A DNA stretch of 64,000 nucleotides from Gnetum montanum (lineage: Eukaryota; Streptophyta; Gnetopsida; Gnetales; Gnetaceae), in the NCBI GenBank assembly GCA_015680685.1, contig MNCI01013908.1, forward strand, positions 1,669,375-1,733,374. Direction: 5' to 3'. The position numbers were made by a program, and so were the translations under genes. Each line of letters starts with the position of its first letter. The stretch's first letter is position 1. The notes beneath the pieces were generated by a model. The model saw nothing but the letters and a program-made list of their open reading frames with translations, made no database searches and had not been told where the DNA came from. Below, piece after piece: positions 1 to 11,728 of this stretch.

Positions 1-370
1 GATCACCAAAAAGTCAGCTGGGTAGGACCAACCACACACAGTGGTAATAACATCCTCCACCAATCCTAAGGTAATGGTGATGGACTGGTCTGCCAACTCT
101 AGTTGTATGTTACTCTTCTTAAGTTGTGGCAGGTTCCAGGCGTGATACATCTTTTGCGAAATTAAGTTGACTCCAGAACCTGAGTTAAGAAGAGCTCGAT
201 GTGGTGCATTTCCAGTGATCTACAAATAAATAAAGGGACTCCCAGGGTCAGTTAGTTTCCTAGGAAGGTGGCCTACCTTGATCTAGTTAGTTACGGTATA
301 TGTCAACATAACTGTATGCGTTACGCTCTTTTGGACTGAAGGGTTCTCCAAAGTGTTAATGGTTAGAGGA
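1..370 (-). pseudogene. Ty3/gypsy aspartic protease fragment (copy A)
   Basis: Reverse-strand translation gives a retropepsin-like stretch around ALLNSGSGVNLIS, then LPQLKKSNIQLELADQS and CGWSYPADFLVI. The same stretch occurs in copy E with DSGSG. The protease would cut the Gag-Pol polyprotein inside the particle. The catalytic DSG is changed to NSG here (codon at 184-186, a GAC-to-AAC change in the sense strand), so this copy should be inactive. It follows the gag of copy A in the correct order and runs off the left edge. The rest of pol is outside the window. Confidence 0.75.
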
Positions 371-393
371 CTATACATGTACCCATTTGCTTG

Positions 394-2835
394 TTATTGC
401 GAGAGTTTGTTTGGGCTCCTAGTTCTGAAAAAGGGTCTCTTCTTTGTACAGTTGTCGTCAGAACTAGCACCCGGTTGGATATTTACACGCTGAATATTTA
501 CAGCTCTCACGGCATTATGTTGCTGCGGTTGGGTAGGCAATTCCCCCTGCATTGTTGGAATAGGTTGTATGGGAACTACAGGTGGAAGAGATGTGGGTGG
601 AGTTAGAGGATGCACTAAATGTGAGATATCTCCTGGAGGAGAAGGAATCCTTCTGAAGTACTCCCGAACTTGGTAGTGACGTTGGGGAGTAGTGTGATCC
701 ATGGAGTCACCTGGAGAAACTAGCTGCTGCACATAATAACCGTAAGAATCGGGCTGCCAGTAAGGGTATTGATATGTTGGTGATGGCATCCCCCATGACT
801 ATGGATATTCTCACTGCTGATGTTGTCCAATGGGCTGTGGAGGCATTCCACTTGGGTAATATGTCAAGGGTTGGTGGAACTGCCTTGGGTTACCTTGTGG
901 ATAAGCTAACCTTCGGGGTCTTTGCCGTTGACTAAGTCTTGGATTTAACGCATACACCCCAGACTCCTGTAGATGTGAGATAATTGGGCAACATCCCTTA
1001 GGATGGTCATAGTAGCAGACCTCACATCCACTATCATTGTCTGAATCAGAATTCCGAGCCTCATCAGAGATAAGAATTTTCCCCTTACCCTTGTTATGTG
1101 CAGGGCTTAAGTTTCTCCACTTGGTTTTGCCTTTATCACTACCTTGTTCACCCTTAGACTCTTCTACGATTTTTAAGACTTTTTCTATTCTTGAGTCTAA
1201 GGAATCCCACATTTGGTCTACCTTAGCTGATACCTCGGTTGTTAACTTTTGGATTGGCAAGGTTTTCCGATTCACCAACTCTTCGAGTGGTGACTCATCC
1301 TCCTCATCACAGAATTTCATTCCCTTCTTGTGAAGGGAGGGATCGCGGTTACATTCTTCCACACTTTCGCTCTTACGTAGCTCACCCTCTTCTTGCGCTA
1401 CTTGTTTCAACAAACTTTCAACTTCATGGGCTCTCAATTTGGAAAGTCTCCCTTGGGCGTAAGTCCCAAGAGTTCTTCTCGTTTCATTCCTTAGCCCATC
1501 CACGATGTGGCGAAGTTGATCCCTCTTAGCATACCCATGGCCCGGGCAACGATGTAGCAATGTATAGTAACAGGCCATGGCAGCATCCAAGGGTTCATAA
1601 GCACCTTGTTTCCAGCCTTGGATCTGCTTACGCAAGTTAGACACTCTGGAGTACGTTTGATATTTGTTGTTGAACAGTTCAAGCATCATACTCCACCCCC
1701 TGATGGTTTCCGATTCTAAGGACCAGTACCAGCTCTCCGCTTCTTTAGTGAGTGTCCTTGGGAACAACTTAAGCTTCTGCCACTCATTATCTATATTTTG
1801 TAAGGCACAGGCATCATGGAATGCCTGTAAATGATGTTGAGGATCAGCGTTGTATCCCCCTTCAAAACATGGGATATTATTTATGTCCAAACACTTAATC
1901 CTACTATCTTTTAAATGCCTTGTGGGGATCCTAACTACCTCTGTGATATCTAGCATGCTTCGGGTTGTGAGTAGGGGTTCATCATGATCATTCCTATCAT
2001 GACGTCTGTGATGTCTTCGTGGTGGTTCCCTACTTTCCCTACGTCCTTGCCCTTGTCCTAACTCCTCTCGACCTTCCTATCGAGGTCTTTCATCTTCTTT
2101 ACTTTTACCCTCTCTGTTATGCTCACGATGGTTACGCCCAGATGTGGAAGGAGAGTGTGAATGGTGAGATGAAGGAGAAGAGGAAGGGGATCCATCACCA
2201 TGGCGATGTTTCTTACCTTCTCTTCAGCTGCTTCGGCCCCGATCGTTGTAACGATCTAAGTGTCCGTCCTTAGTATGAGTGGTTGTTCCTGCCATGAACA
2301 GTTGGTGCTCACGGGGATCAGAGCCTATAGCATGTACAGTTGATTTAAGGCCTTGATGCCTAACCTCTTCACTATTGTGAGGAGGAGTAACATCATTTTC
2401 TAATAAACCCATTGTGAGGGGTTCCTCGTCTCCTATTTCACTAAGGACATGGGGGACCTTGCCCTTCAACAATGAATGTTGGCTCTCTTACCTTAAGTCT
2501 CTCATACGTTGGGCATCTATGGGGTAATAATCCCTCATGTCATAATCTTCCGCAACGTATTTAGCGTAATAATCTTACATGCCAATCTGTACCAAGGCAC
2601 GGAAAAGCATGCAAGAGATTGATCGATCTGGGGGTAACACGATGTTACCTTGCAAATCTCTCCATTGCAGTTGTTCGTCTTGGTGGAGTATAAAAGTAAA
2701 GTTGGGAATATACTCATCGAGATGAGTATAAACTATCTTATACTATTTAGGACTTGGCTAATTTTGGTTATGTGTATGATGCTGACTGTCTTCTGTGTTA
2801 TCCTTAGGTAAGTTAACCTTATGAGAAGAAGCCAT
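394..2835 (-). pseudogene. Ty3/gypsy Gag (copy A), decayed
   Basis: Capsid/nucleocapsid gene of copy A. The start (ATG complement at 2833-2835, MASSHK) lies about 120 bp after the primer binding site, as expected. The N-terminal part holds THLDEYIPNF and LHQDEQLQW. A long open stretch at 811-1956 contains the Retrotrans_gag-type core (KLFPRTLTKEAESWYW, LELFNNKYQTYSR). A zinc-knuckle-like CEVCYYDHPKGC follows, and then a Pro/Gln-rich tail at 394-789. A few stops and frameshifts break the frame near 1957-2220 and 2475-2550. The core is the best preserved gag of this family here, so copy A is probably the youngest minus-strand insertion. Confidence 0.85.
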
Positions 2836-2957
2836 TTTATTGGTGTGCTATTCACCGTTATATATGCTCTTGTTTAACTAATTAACCCAAAGGTTCGTTA
2901 AGGCTCACAATGATGTGGAAGATTTCCTAATGTTCTAATTAGCGTACAAAGACTTAG

Positions 2958-2975
2958 TCCCCGGCAACGGTGCCA
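2958..2975 (-). other. Primer binding site, tRNA-Asp type (copy A)
   Basis: Minus-strand sequence TGGCACCGTTGCCGGGGA differs at one position from the complement of the plant tRNA-Asp 3' end (TGGCGCCGTTGCCGGGG). It begins one base inside the end of the LTR, as required for minus-strand DNA priming. The tRNA identity is from memory of plant tRNA-Asp. Confidence 0.8.
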
Positions 2976-2976
2976 A

Positions 2977-3937
2977 TGATGAGTGGCAAGGTACCCCTAC
3001 ACTCAACCATACGAACCGAGCATAGCACGCATGATCCGGTCGAACTCCACAGACTAAATGCCTAAATGCCGCAAGGAACACTTGGGGTTAATTAATCGTT
3101 GTCTTCCCAGACTTACTTGTTGTTGTCACGATGTATGGTTAAGTAAGTCCGAGGTATATGATTTTTTTGGTATTTTCTAGGTTATCTCCTATGCTAAACG
3201 GTGAAGGGTTGAGAGACTAAAACTAAATCTAACTACAGTGCTAAGTCCTAGTGTCAGCATCCATTCCCACTTGCCGTACACACCCTAAACTGTGCAACTG
3301 TGGCTACCAAACACTAATCGTTACTGGGATTACCACACGTAACGCACGTGCTCGAAGCGGTCGTACTAAGGTACCAAACTAGCCTAAGTGTGACAAGCAG
3401 CCGATTCCTTGACTAACCGTACACATCCGTAGATGCTCCTAATCAAGTCGTACTTGTCCCATGTTCTAGGAGGTAAGGGTGAGAGAATCTAATCGCTATG
3501 AGTAGCCGATTCCTTGGCTAGCCGTACACGTTCATCAATGCTCGTAACCAAGTTGTACTCATGCCGCGTTACTAGGAAAGTAATAAATAACATTAAATAA
3601 ACCTATCCATGCACTGCAAGCTTTATCCACAAAGCTCATCTTTATTGCCGTACACCACTTGCGTAAAGGTACAAAGCTGCTCGAATAAAGAACCCTTCAC
3701 TTGGGGGACTCCTACTGCGGGCACATGGAAAATATTCTATCTTTGGGGTGATCAATCCGCCAGAGCTTCGCTACTTTACGCCTAGGATGTCAAATGAGGG
3801 GAGTGCCACCTCTTATTTATAGATTTGGCGATGGACCGCAATATTGCGTACGCAATATCGCAGGGAAAGACGCGATATCGTGTACGCGATATCACAGGGG
3901 ACACAATATCGCAGCTTGTGCAATTCGCGTCTCATCA
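2977..3937 (-). mobile_element. 5' LTR of gypsy copy A
   Basis: An LTR of about 961 bp, TGATGA...CATCA in element orientation, ending next to the primer binding site. The U3 part (about 3830-3920) carries palindromic repeats built on CGCAATATCGC/GCGATATCGC. A TATA box (CTATAAATAAG) lies at 3812-3822 on the minus strand. The LTR sits directly against the gag of copy B, so A inserted into B. Confidence 0.8.
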
Positions 3938-5472
3938 CTCACTATCACAAAATCAAACCTCCCTCTTGAAAATCGAAGGATTGCAGTTATACTCTTCTAC
4001 ACTTTCTCATTTTCTCAATTCACCTTCCTCTTTAGCTACCTACTTGATCAATCTTTGGATCTAATGAGTGCTTAATTTTGACAGTTGCCCTTAGGCACAG
4101 ATGCCAAGGGTTCTCCTTGTTTTAGATCAACCCCTATCTACAATGTGGCAAAGTTGATCTAGTTAAGAATAACCATGGCCAGGACATCTATGCATTAAGG
4201 AATAGTATTGACCAATGGTGGCATCCAAGGGTTCATGTGTTCCTTGTTTCCATGCTTGTATCTACCTTCTCAAGTTGGATAGTCTAGAGTATGTTTGATA
4301 TTTGCCATCGAACAATTCAAGCATTGTACTCCATCATCTGATAGATTCTAGTTCTAAGGACCAGTACCAGTTTTCTACTTCTTTTATGAGTGTTCATGGA
4401 ACAACTTAATTTTTTGTCACTCATTCTCTACATGTTGCAAGGCACATGCATCTTGAAAAGCTTGGAGATGGTTCTGCAGCTCTAAGGTATATCCCCCTTC
4501 AAACCTAGGGATATTTTTCATATATGGTCTTTTGATTCGACTATCCTTCACATGCCTTGTTGAAATTTGTACTACCTCTATGATATTTAGCATATTCCAA
4601 GTAGCAAGCAAAGGCTCATCAAGGCCTTGATTTTATTGCCTATAATGCCCTCTACTACCCCTTCATTCATGATGTCATGTCTCTCTTGAATGCCTGTGGC
4701 CCTAGCCTTGCCTTGCCTGATGGTCTCTTCAATCATTTTGGTTCCATTAGTCACCTCCATCATGGTCACACCCCTTACAGTTGTGATCAAAGTTGGAAGA
4801 AGAAGAGGATGATGATGAAGGTGAAGAGGAAGAAGAACTAGCACCACCATGGTGCTTGCTACCACCTCTTCGATGTTCACAACCATGATCACAACCTTAT
4901 TTCTTATCTACATCCTTGCCTTGACTTACCTCTTTGCATCCTTCCTTGTCATTAGATCCATTCTTAACAGAACCAGGATTGTGAATCGTGGACTGCAAGT
5001 TCTAGTTTTGACCTCCTTCACTAAAGTCAAAGAGATGAATTTCACTGAATGGAAAATCACCAGAGAAGGGTTCTTCATCATCTTTTTGGTACAAAAAGAG
5101 TGGGGAATCATTAAATCCTTTTCCCTTCATCAATTCATAACATTGTTCTAATTGGTAATCCTAGAGATGTTGTGCCTCAATGGGATGATAATCCTTGGCA
5201 TCACTATCTTGCACCAAGTACTTAGCATGAAGTCCTTAGAGACCCCATCATATAACCATTTTTTGAAGCATTACATGGAAAAATCGATTGGGCGGCAACA
5301 TAATGTTGCCCTCCATGTCACGCCACTATAGCTATTCATCCTAATGTAGGATGAAGGTGAAATTTGGTACATACTCATCGAGATGAGCATATACCCCTTA
5401 GTATTGTTGGGACACTAGTGGATGTACTATGTCAAACTTGGGCAAAGAATTGCTCCTATAAGAAGAAGACAT
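3938..5472 (-). pseudogene. Ty3/gypsy Gag (copy B), cut by copy A
   Basis: Same gag as copy A but more decayed. The start region is near 5472 (MSSS-like). The core segment near 4417-4611 reads TRHVKDSRIKRP and FEGGYTLELQNHLQAFQDAC. Many stops are present. The gag ends abruptly at the LTR of copy A, so the rest of B is displaced to the left, outside the window. Confidence 0.75.
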
Positions 5473-5612
5473 TTTATGTTAGAGAATAAAAATGCAGTAT
5501 GCTTCTTAAAATTGTTGTAGTAATCTTAAAATGTGATATGACTCTAAGGTTCATTTTAACGATTTGAATAATTCTCACTAAATTCTAGATAGTCCATGAA
5601 ACAACCAAAAGG

Positions 5613-5630
5613 TCCCTGACAATGATGTCA
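5613..5630 (-). other. Primer binding site remnant (copy B)
   Basis: Minus-strand TGACATCATTGTCAGGGA aligns to the tRNA-Asp-type site. Every difference is a C-to-T or G-to-A transition. It sits next to the end of LTR B. Confidence 0.6.
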
Positions 5631-5631
5631 A

Positions 5632-6499
5632 TGATGAGCAATGAGGTACCCCTATGCCTAACCATATAAATCACTAAGATGTTCACACAAGATCTAGTTG
5701 AATTGCATGGACCTATAGTTCTCCAGTGCAATAATTGTCTAGAAAGTGAAAGGGGCATTGAGAACATTCATTGTCTTCCCAACTACACTTGTAAAGCTCA
5801 AGGATATGGTTTAAGTGTAATTGAGGCACATGATTTTTATCATTTTTATGTTTCATAAATTCAATTGTCAATAACAAAAATGAAAGTTAGAGTAACTTAA
5901 GATCTAGTTTATCTACTGCCTAACTAGCCTAACACAGGTACCTATTCCCACTTTCCAAACACATCCTGAACACGTATAGCACTACTAAGCTACCAAACAT
6001 TAAGCATTTATGGGTTACCAAGTGCTACACATATGCTCGAGGTGGTAGTGCTTGTGCTCATTAATAATTAAAAATTAATTGCTTAATTAAAGCGCATTGA
6101 AATGAAGTGCATGAATATTAAATGCATCAAGGAAACATTTAGTCTATTCTCAACGCTACGAGGATGATCAAAAGGATTCATTTTTATTCCCATAACACAA
6201 CTATGCTCAGGTACATCAACGTTTGAACAAAGATCCGTACACACTCAGACTCTTCCTACGGGCACTCAAAAAATATTCTAGCTCTATAGAAAACAAACTA
6301 CAAGAGCTTCACTATCTATGAAAAAAACTACAAAAAATTATTGAAAATCATGAGCCCAAGTGCTATATTTTTAGGCTGGCATATACCCTATGATATCAGA
6401 TATTCGACATCACATCCTGGGCTCCAACATTGGGTATCCGATGTCGAGGCTCCAATATTGGATATCTGATATCAAAGCTAGTCAAATGATGACTCATCA
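5632..6499 (-). mobile_element. 5' LTR of gypsy copy B
   Basis: About 868 bp with the family ends TGATGA...CATCA. It shares the GGTACCCCTA block near the PBS end with copy A. The U3 part (6385-6480) carries GATATC/GACATC-type palindromic repeats that differ in sequence from those of copy A. Confidence 0.75.
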
Positions 6500-8055
6500 C
6501 TCACCATCATTATCGATCCAATTTTTGACCACCTATTATATGCTTTGAAGATTTAATATAATAAAAGCTATGTTCCATCTTAGCAAAAATCCCTAGAAGG
6601 GATGAGGTAGACTTTAGAACAAGGAGGGACTCTAGACCTAGGACCTCTAGTGGATCCAAAAGGTATGAATCAAAAAAGTAAAGAAGAAGAGTAAGTGAGC
6701 AGCACTCTTCAAGTCCTCCATCCTCTACATCATATTCATTGACCAATTCTAATAAAGTTAAATAAAGGCATAGAGAAAGAACTTTTCAAAGAGATCACGA
6801 TAGGAAGAGAAGAAGGGATCATAATGTATGACTAGAATAAGAAGGATATCTTGATGAAGATGAAGATGAGCAAAAAGATAAAGATAAAGAACGAAGGCAT
6901 AAAAGAAGAGACAATGAAGAGCATGAAAGGGGTCACTACTACAATAGATATAATGAACCCAAAGACTATGATCAATCCCTATTAATCACAAAAAGCATGA
7001 TCAATATTAGAAAAATTGTGTACATTGTTATAGTGCATTATAGGAATAGTTGTATCAAATTACTTGATATGAATAACATTCTATAATTTGAAGGAGAATA
7101 TAATGTACATCCACAACACCACCTCAATATTTTTATGATGTCTATGCCTTACAAAATATCAAAAATAATTAGTAGACATTAAAGCTATTTTTGAGAATAC
7201 TCATCAAAGAAGTAGAGGTTTGGTATAAACCCTTAAAACAAGAATTATTCTAAAGATGGAGCATGATGATATAATTATTCAATAATAAGTATAAGATGAA
7301 CTTGAAAAAGAAAATTCAAGATGAAAACAAGGAATCCATGAATCCCTAGATGCAACCATGAGTAGGTATTATTTACTCTTATATAGGTGCTCGAGGTATG
7401 AATTCTCTCAAAAAAAATAGCCAAGGGATATAATTGTTAGGTTAAGAAGCAAGAAAAAAAAAAGATACCCTTGGTGTATACACCTATGAAAGATTATCAA
7501 AAATTATAGTCCATTTCATACAAAGGCTACTAAACTAGGTTGCTAAGAAAGAAGCTAAGAAAGAAAGACTTAGCTAAAGAATACAATAGAGGTCCTTCCC
7601 TTAAGAAGAGAGATGTAAGAAGTTATGAAACACAAGGGAAGGAATCAATGGAAGATGTGATTTAAAGAAAAACATTTCCAATACAGAAACTTATCAATGA
7701 CATTGTGGCCAAAGTTGAAAAGATGTGAGACTCAGTTAATAGAAAATTTACAACTACACTAGAGATAGTAAAAAACAAGACTAAGTAAGCATTTATTAGA
7801 GGTAAAAATAAGAAGAAGAAGAAGAAGAAGAATAATGGATATGATAAATATAAGAACAAAGAAAAAGTTATTATTGAGGATGTTACAAATTCAAGTTCTA
7901 AAGAAGAGAATGGATGTGATATGTGCTAGTATGAACATCCCAATGATCCTCCTTTTTGTTTAATGGCTCCCGTAAAGATCCTCATGAGCATCCTACAGGA
8001 TGTGTAACTAATAATTATCAGGTACACACCATCAAACTAGGTCATCAACATAAGC
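6500..8055 (+). pseudogene. Ty3/gypsy Gag fragment (copy D), + strand
   Basis: Same gag family in the opposite orientation to A-C. Visible in order: a Ser/Pro-rich segment (SSSSPPSSTSYS, about 6700), a charged linker (DEDEDEQKDKDKERRHKRR), the core around 7050-7350, a TFPIQKL block at 7670, a Lys-rich run at 7800-7840, and a zinc-knuckle remnant CDMC-x-YEHP near 7917. It is heavily broken by stops. Its 5' part is cut off by LTR B and its 3' end abuts copy C tail to tail near 8060. It may belong to outer element X, which is also on the + strand; that is inference. Confidence 0.65.
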
Positions 8056-8059
8056 CTTG

Positions 8060-8418
8060 TATAGGTTACCTTGGATCTATATGTAATGCTTGACCTAGTG
8101 AAGAAACTATTGTTTCTTCTTGTTGTCCCATTCTATTGGAGTCTCCTATATGAGAAGATAGGAGAGGAAATCATCATACTAATTAGTAACCCTAGGCTCT
8201 TGAACATCTATGGATTTAGCAAAGAGGAGGTTTTCTGGAAATTGATCAAATAAATACTCCTCATCCTCTTTTTTGTCCCATCTCAACTAAGAAAAGTGAT
8301 TGAAAATCATGTTCTTAGTTCCCTTCCTATCCATCATGGTAAGATCAAAATTCTATAAAATTACTAGCCACCATATGACATAAGGGCTCACTACTAGCTT
8401 ATTCATTAGGAAACGCAT
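8060..8418 (-). pseudogene. Ty3/gypsy RNase H-region fragment (copy C)
   Basis: The reverse strand matches the end of the RNase H region and the following linker of copy E (28480-28790): MNK-x-V-SP, a WWL-like block and a QFP-x-NLLF-A segment. It joins directly to gag sequence near 8418, so the end of gag, protease and reverse transcriptase have been deleted from this copy. Confidence 0.6.
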
Positions 8419-9816
8419 AGCTATAATGTGATGAAGCTACTTCCTTTGAGAAAATACATGGCCTAGGCATTAGTGCAAGAGATACTAATACCTACCCATG
8501 GCTACATCCAAGGATTCATGATTACCTTGTTTACATCTTTGAATTTGTTTCCTTAAGTTGGACACTAAGGTGTGTGTCTAGTACTTGTCATTGAACAACT
8601 CTAGCATTGTACTATACCTACAAATTGATTTTGGTTCTAAAGACTAGTACCAACTTTCTACTTCTTTGATGAGTATCTTTGTGAACAATTTTGGCATATG
8701 CTACTTATTCTCAATGTTTTGTAAGACACATGCATCATGAAAAGCTTGTAGATGATGTTGTGGATTAGCATTATATCCCCTTTCAAACTTGGGGATTTTA
8801 TTTATATTTAACCTTTTAATATTGCTATCCTTTTAATTCCTAGTGGGGATTCAAACTACTTCTAACACATTCAGCACATTTCTAGTGGTTAGTAATGGTT
8901 CATCATAGTCATCACGTCCACAGTGGTCCCTATCATGGCCATGCCTTTTATGATGAGTCCTGTTGTACCTCCTCTCTCAATGACAATTTTCTTTCTCTCA
9001 TTGTTGTCTATGCTCCTTGTTCCTATCATCGCAATGGGGTTTCTTATCATCTCTATCTTGATCCTAATGACTTCTCCTTTTGTCTTAGCCATGACTCCTC
9101 TTATCAGAATTTGATAATGAGGAGGATGGTGAAGGTGGAGGACTAGAATAATAATACTAACTAGCCCTTCTCATATGATTCTTTACCTGGTTCTTCTTCT
9201 TATCATTGTTGTTCTCCTTGTCTATGGACAAATGACTAGAAGATTTATTCTTTAATGTTCTTTGGACCTTAGACTTCATCCTCTCCTCAAAAAGGTTCTC
9301 CAAGATTGACTAAAATAGTTGGTGAAGGGTGTTGTTCTCAATGAAAGAAGGAGAATCTATGTATTGAGACAACCTTGAGAAGAAATCAAGGTCCTCTTTC
9401 TACAATTGTAGAAACAATGGAGTCTAGATCCTTTTGCCCTTGAAGGCTTCATGATGTGCCTCCATGTTTCAATCCTTTTTTATTTGTGCTCTAGATGACT
9501 AATAGCCCCTAGAGGTATGGTCAGTTACCTCATACTCTAGGCTAGCTAATTAATTCCCAACCTTATAAGTTTATCCATAAGCATGGTGGGAACTAACTAA
9601 TCAGGGGGTAACAGAATGTTATCGTCCATATCCCTCCAATGTAAGTGTTCATCTTAATGAAGAATAACAATGAAATCTAGATGATAGGAATCTAGGATGT
9701 ACATAAAATACTCGTAGCTACTGAGGCTTCTAACTAGTAGTCCTTTGAGTCCTATCCTATTGTTAATTAGATTCATCGACATGCAATGGTAATTCATTCG
9801 TGTAAGAAGAAGCCAT
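8419..9816 (-). pseudogene. Ty3/gypsy Gag (copy C), decayed
   Basis: The start region (MASS) is near 9816, about 140 bp past the primer binding site. The conserved core lies between about 8890 and 8420, where the strand reads like the gag cores of A and E. The Ser-rich, His/Arg-rich N-terminal half falls around 8890-9250. Many stops are present. The left end is the deletion junction to RNase H. Confidence 0.65.
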
Positions 9817-9958
9817 CGTAGTGATGTGTATTAAGTGTGTCTTAATATAAATTCTATTATTAGTATTTTGTACCAAAAATGACTCATTATATTTTCCTTA
9901 TAATGATTTTATATGAATTCACTAGTTAACAATATTTAACACACTTAGCTAAACTAAG

Positions 9959-9976
9959 TCGCCAACAACGATGCCA
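9959..9976 (-). other. Primer binding site remnant (copy C)
   Basis: Minus-strand TGGCATCGTTGTTGGCGA matches the family's tRNA-Asp-type site apart from transitions and one G/C change. It abuts LTR C. Confidence 0.6.
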
Positions 9977-9977
9977 A

Positions 9978-10874
9978 TGATAAGTAGTGGGTAGTCCCTA
10001 CACCCAATGCAAATCACAAGCATTGATAAGCAATCTGATTGAATTCTATAGACTTAGTTACATGAGTTGCCAATATTTCTAAATAGTGAATTATATAGTT
10101 GCAAGTCATTGTCTTCTCAATTCACACTTGTGTTTAACTATGTGTATGGTTACGTATGGCTGAGGCATAAGATGTTTATTGTTATAATTATTTTATTATA
10201 TTCTTCTTTTAATTTCTTAATGATGGAATGAAGATTAAATGATTGAATTAATTAACTAATTAACTACTTTATTAATTAACTATCCTAACATAGAGTATCT
10301 ATTTCCACTTGCCATACATATCTTCAAGTTATATTAATAATGTTGGGTTACCAAGTGTATTATTGGATGTACCAAGTATTCCATTGCTAGGAATAGCAAG
10401 CAATGATATATTATGCTTGAAGTGGTCATACTCACATGCTTATGGTTAACTGCATTAATTACTTAAGAAAATAAATGTAAATTTCATATAAAGTGAATTC
10501 TTAAAAAGTAAAAGTAAACTAGTCTAAAGTGTTGTAATCAATATAGGAAATCTCAGTTTTATTGTCATTCATGCCAATGTGTCCAAATAAATGTGCACTT
10601 GAATAAAATTTCATAAAACCTCATAAATCCATGTTACAAGAACTTAGAGGGAAAATATTCTAACTCTTGAAGGAAAAAACTGCAAGAGTTCAGCTACGAC
10701 TAAGATAAAAAGATGTGATAAATGCAAGGGATGTGCACATTTATATAGGTAATAACTACATCAGCATCAACATACCTACATCAACACATCCTAACATGTG
10801 CTAATGGGGATACATCAATAGGGTTGCATTGACAAGCATGCATCAATGTAGCCTGTATTATTAACTATTCATCA
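9978..10874 (-). mobile_element. 5' LTR of gypsy copy C
   Basis: About 897 bp. In element orientation it starts TGATGAATAG and ends CTTATCA beside the PBS. Its U3 part (10755-10860) has repeats of the type CATCAACACATCC. The flank beyond 10874 is + strand element X, suggesting C inserted into X. Confidence 0.75.
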
Positions 10875-11728
10875 CTATGCCTAAGCATTTCTACCACAAT
10901 CAGTTATTAGCCATATATACTCTACCATGTCCAAAAACATTATTTATCATTTTTCTTCATATTTTATGGGTAATTTAGCAAATCCTAAGGATTATTGTTT
11001 GACTAGAATCCCTTTACACAACATTAAGACCTTCTAGACATCCAAAGTTGTAGATATTTTTTCTCAAAGTTGAGTGAATTTTTGAATTTTTCTAAGGTAA
11101 TATTGTAGATAGAATATCACATCTATGATACCACAGATACAATACCACCCCCATAAATATATATATATATACTCTAACCATTAGAAAATTTTTTCCTTTT
11201 CTATCAAAACACAAAATAAATTCATGTTGTTTTTTATATCAAAGTGCTTTCTAGGAGTCATATCTTTCATGTTTTGCATCTAATTCCAATCATTTTTGAA
11301 TCCTTCAACTACTAGATCGAGCTTCTCTATTGTGGAGGGAGTTTTTTGTAATTTTTGGAATTTCTAATAATGCTTGAATATTTTAATTACAAACAAAAGG
11401 TAAGAATGTTTACTATTTCATGATAATTTCATGATATTTTAGGGGCTATCAATTTGATTAATACTGCTAAATTAAAAAATTGTATCTCATAGGAATGTTA
11501 TGCAATTGCAAATAAGTCTTAATTAACATATTAGGATAAAATGTTTGGAGTATTAATTTATGAACATTCTTTAATTCTCACAAATTTCAAATTATGGCAT
11601 TTCCCAAAATGATGAAATTAACTATCTATTGTATTTTCAATCAAAATCCAAAATCTGAAGAAGGGTTCTGAATAAATGGGAATTTTTTACAATTTTTTGG
11701 GTATTCATAACATCACCTATGATTGCAA
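10875..11728 (+). promoter_or_regulatory. Spacer of element X with LTR-like promoter segment
   Basis: Non-coding spacer upstream of the 3' ORF of X. At 11095-11150 it has degenerate repeats (AATATCACATCTATGATACC) resembling the U3 repeats of X's own 3' LTR (36890-36960). An AT-rich TATA-like run (11152-11171) follows. Copy E has the same arrangement at 31650-31735. A promoter role is inference. Confidence 0.35.

Noticed and set aside
3240-3600. Repeated AGCCGATTCCTTG/CTAGCCGTACACG stretches as a CRISPR or satellite array
   Set aside because: Two imperfect repeats inside LTR A; part of the LTR.
7800-7840. Lys-rich stretch (KKKKKKKNN) as a nuclear localisation signal of a host gene
   Set aside because: It is a GAA/AAG expansion inside a decayed gag, not a host gene.
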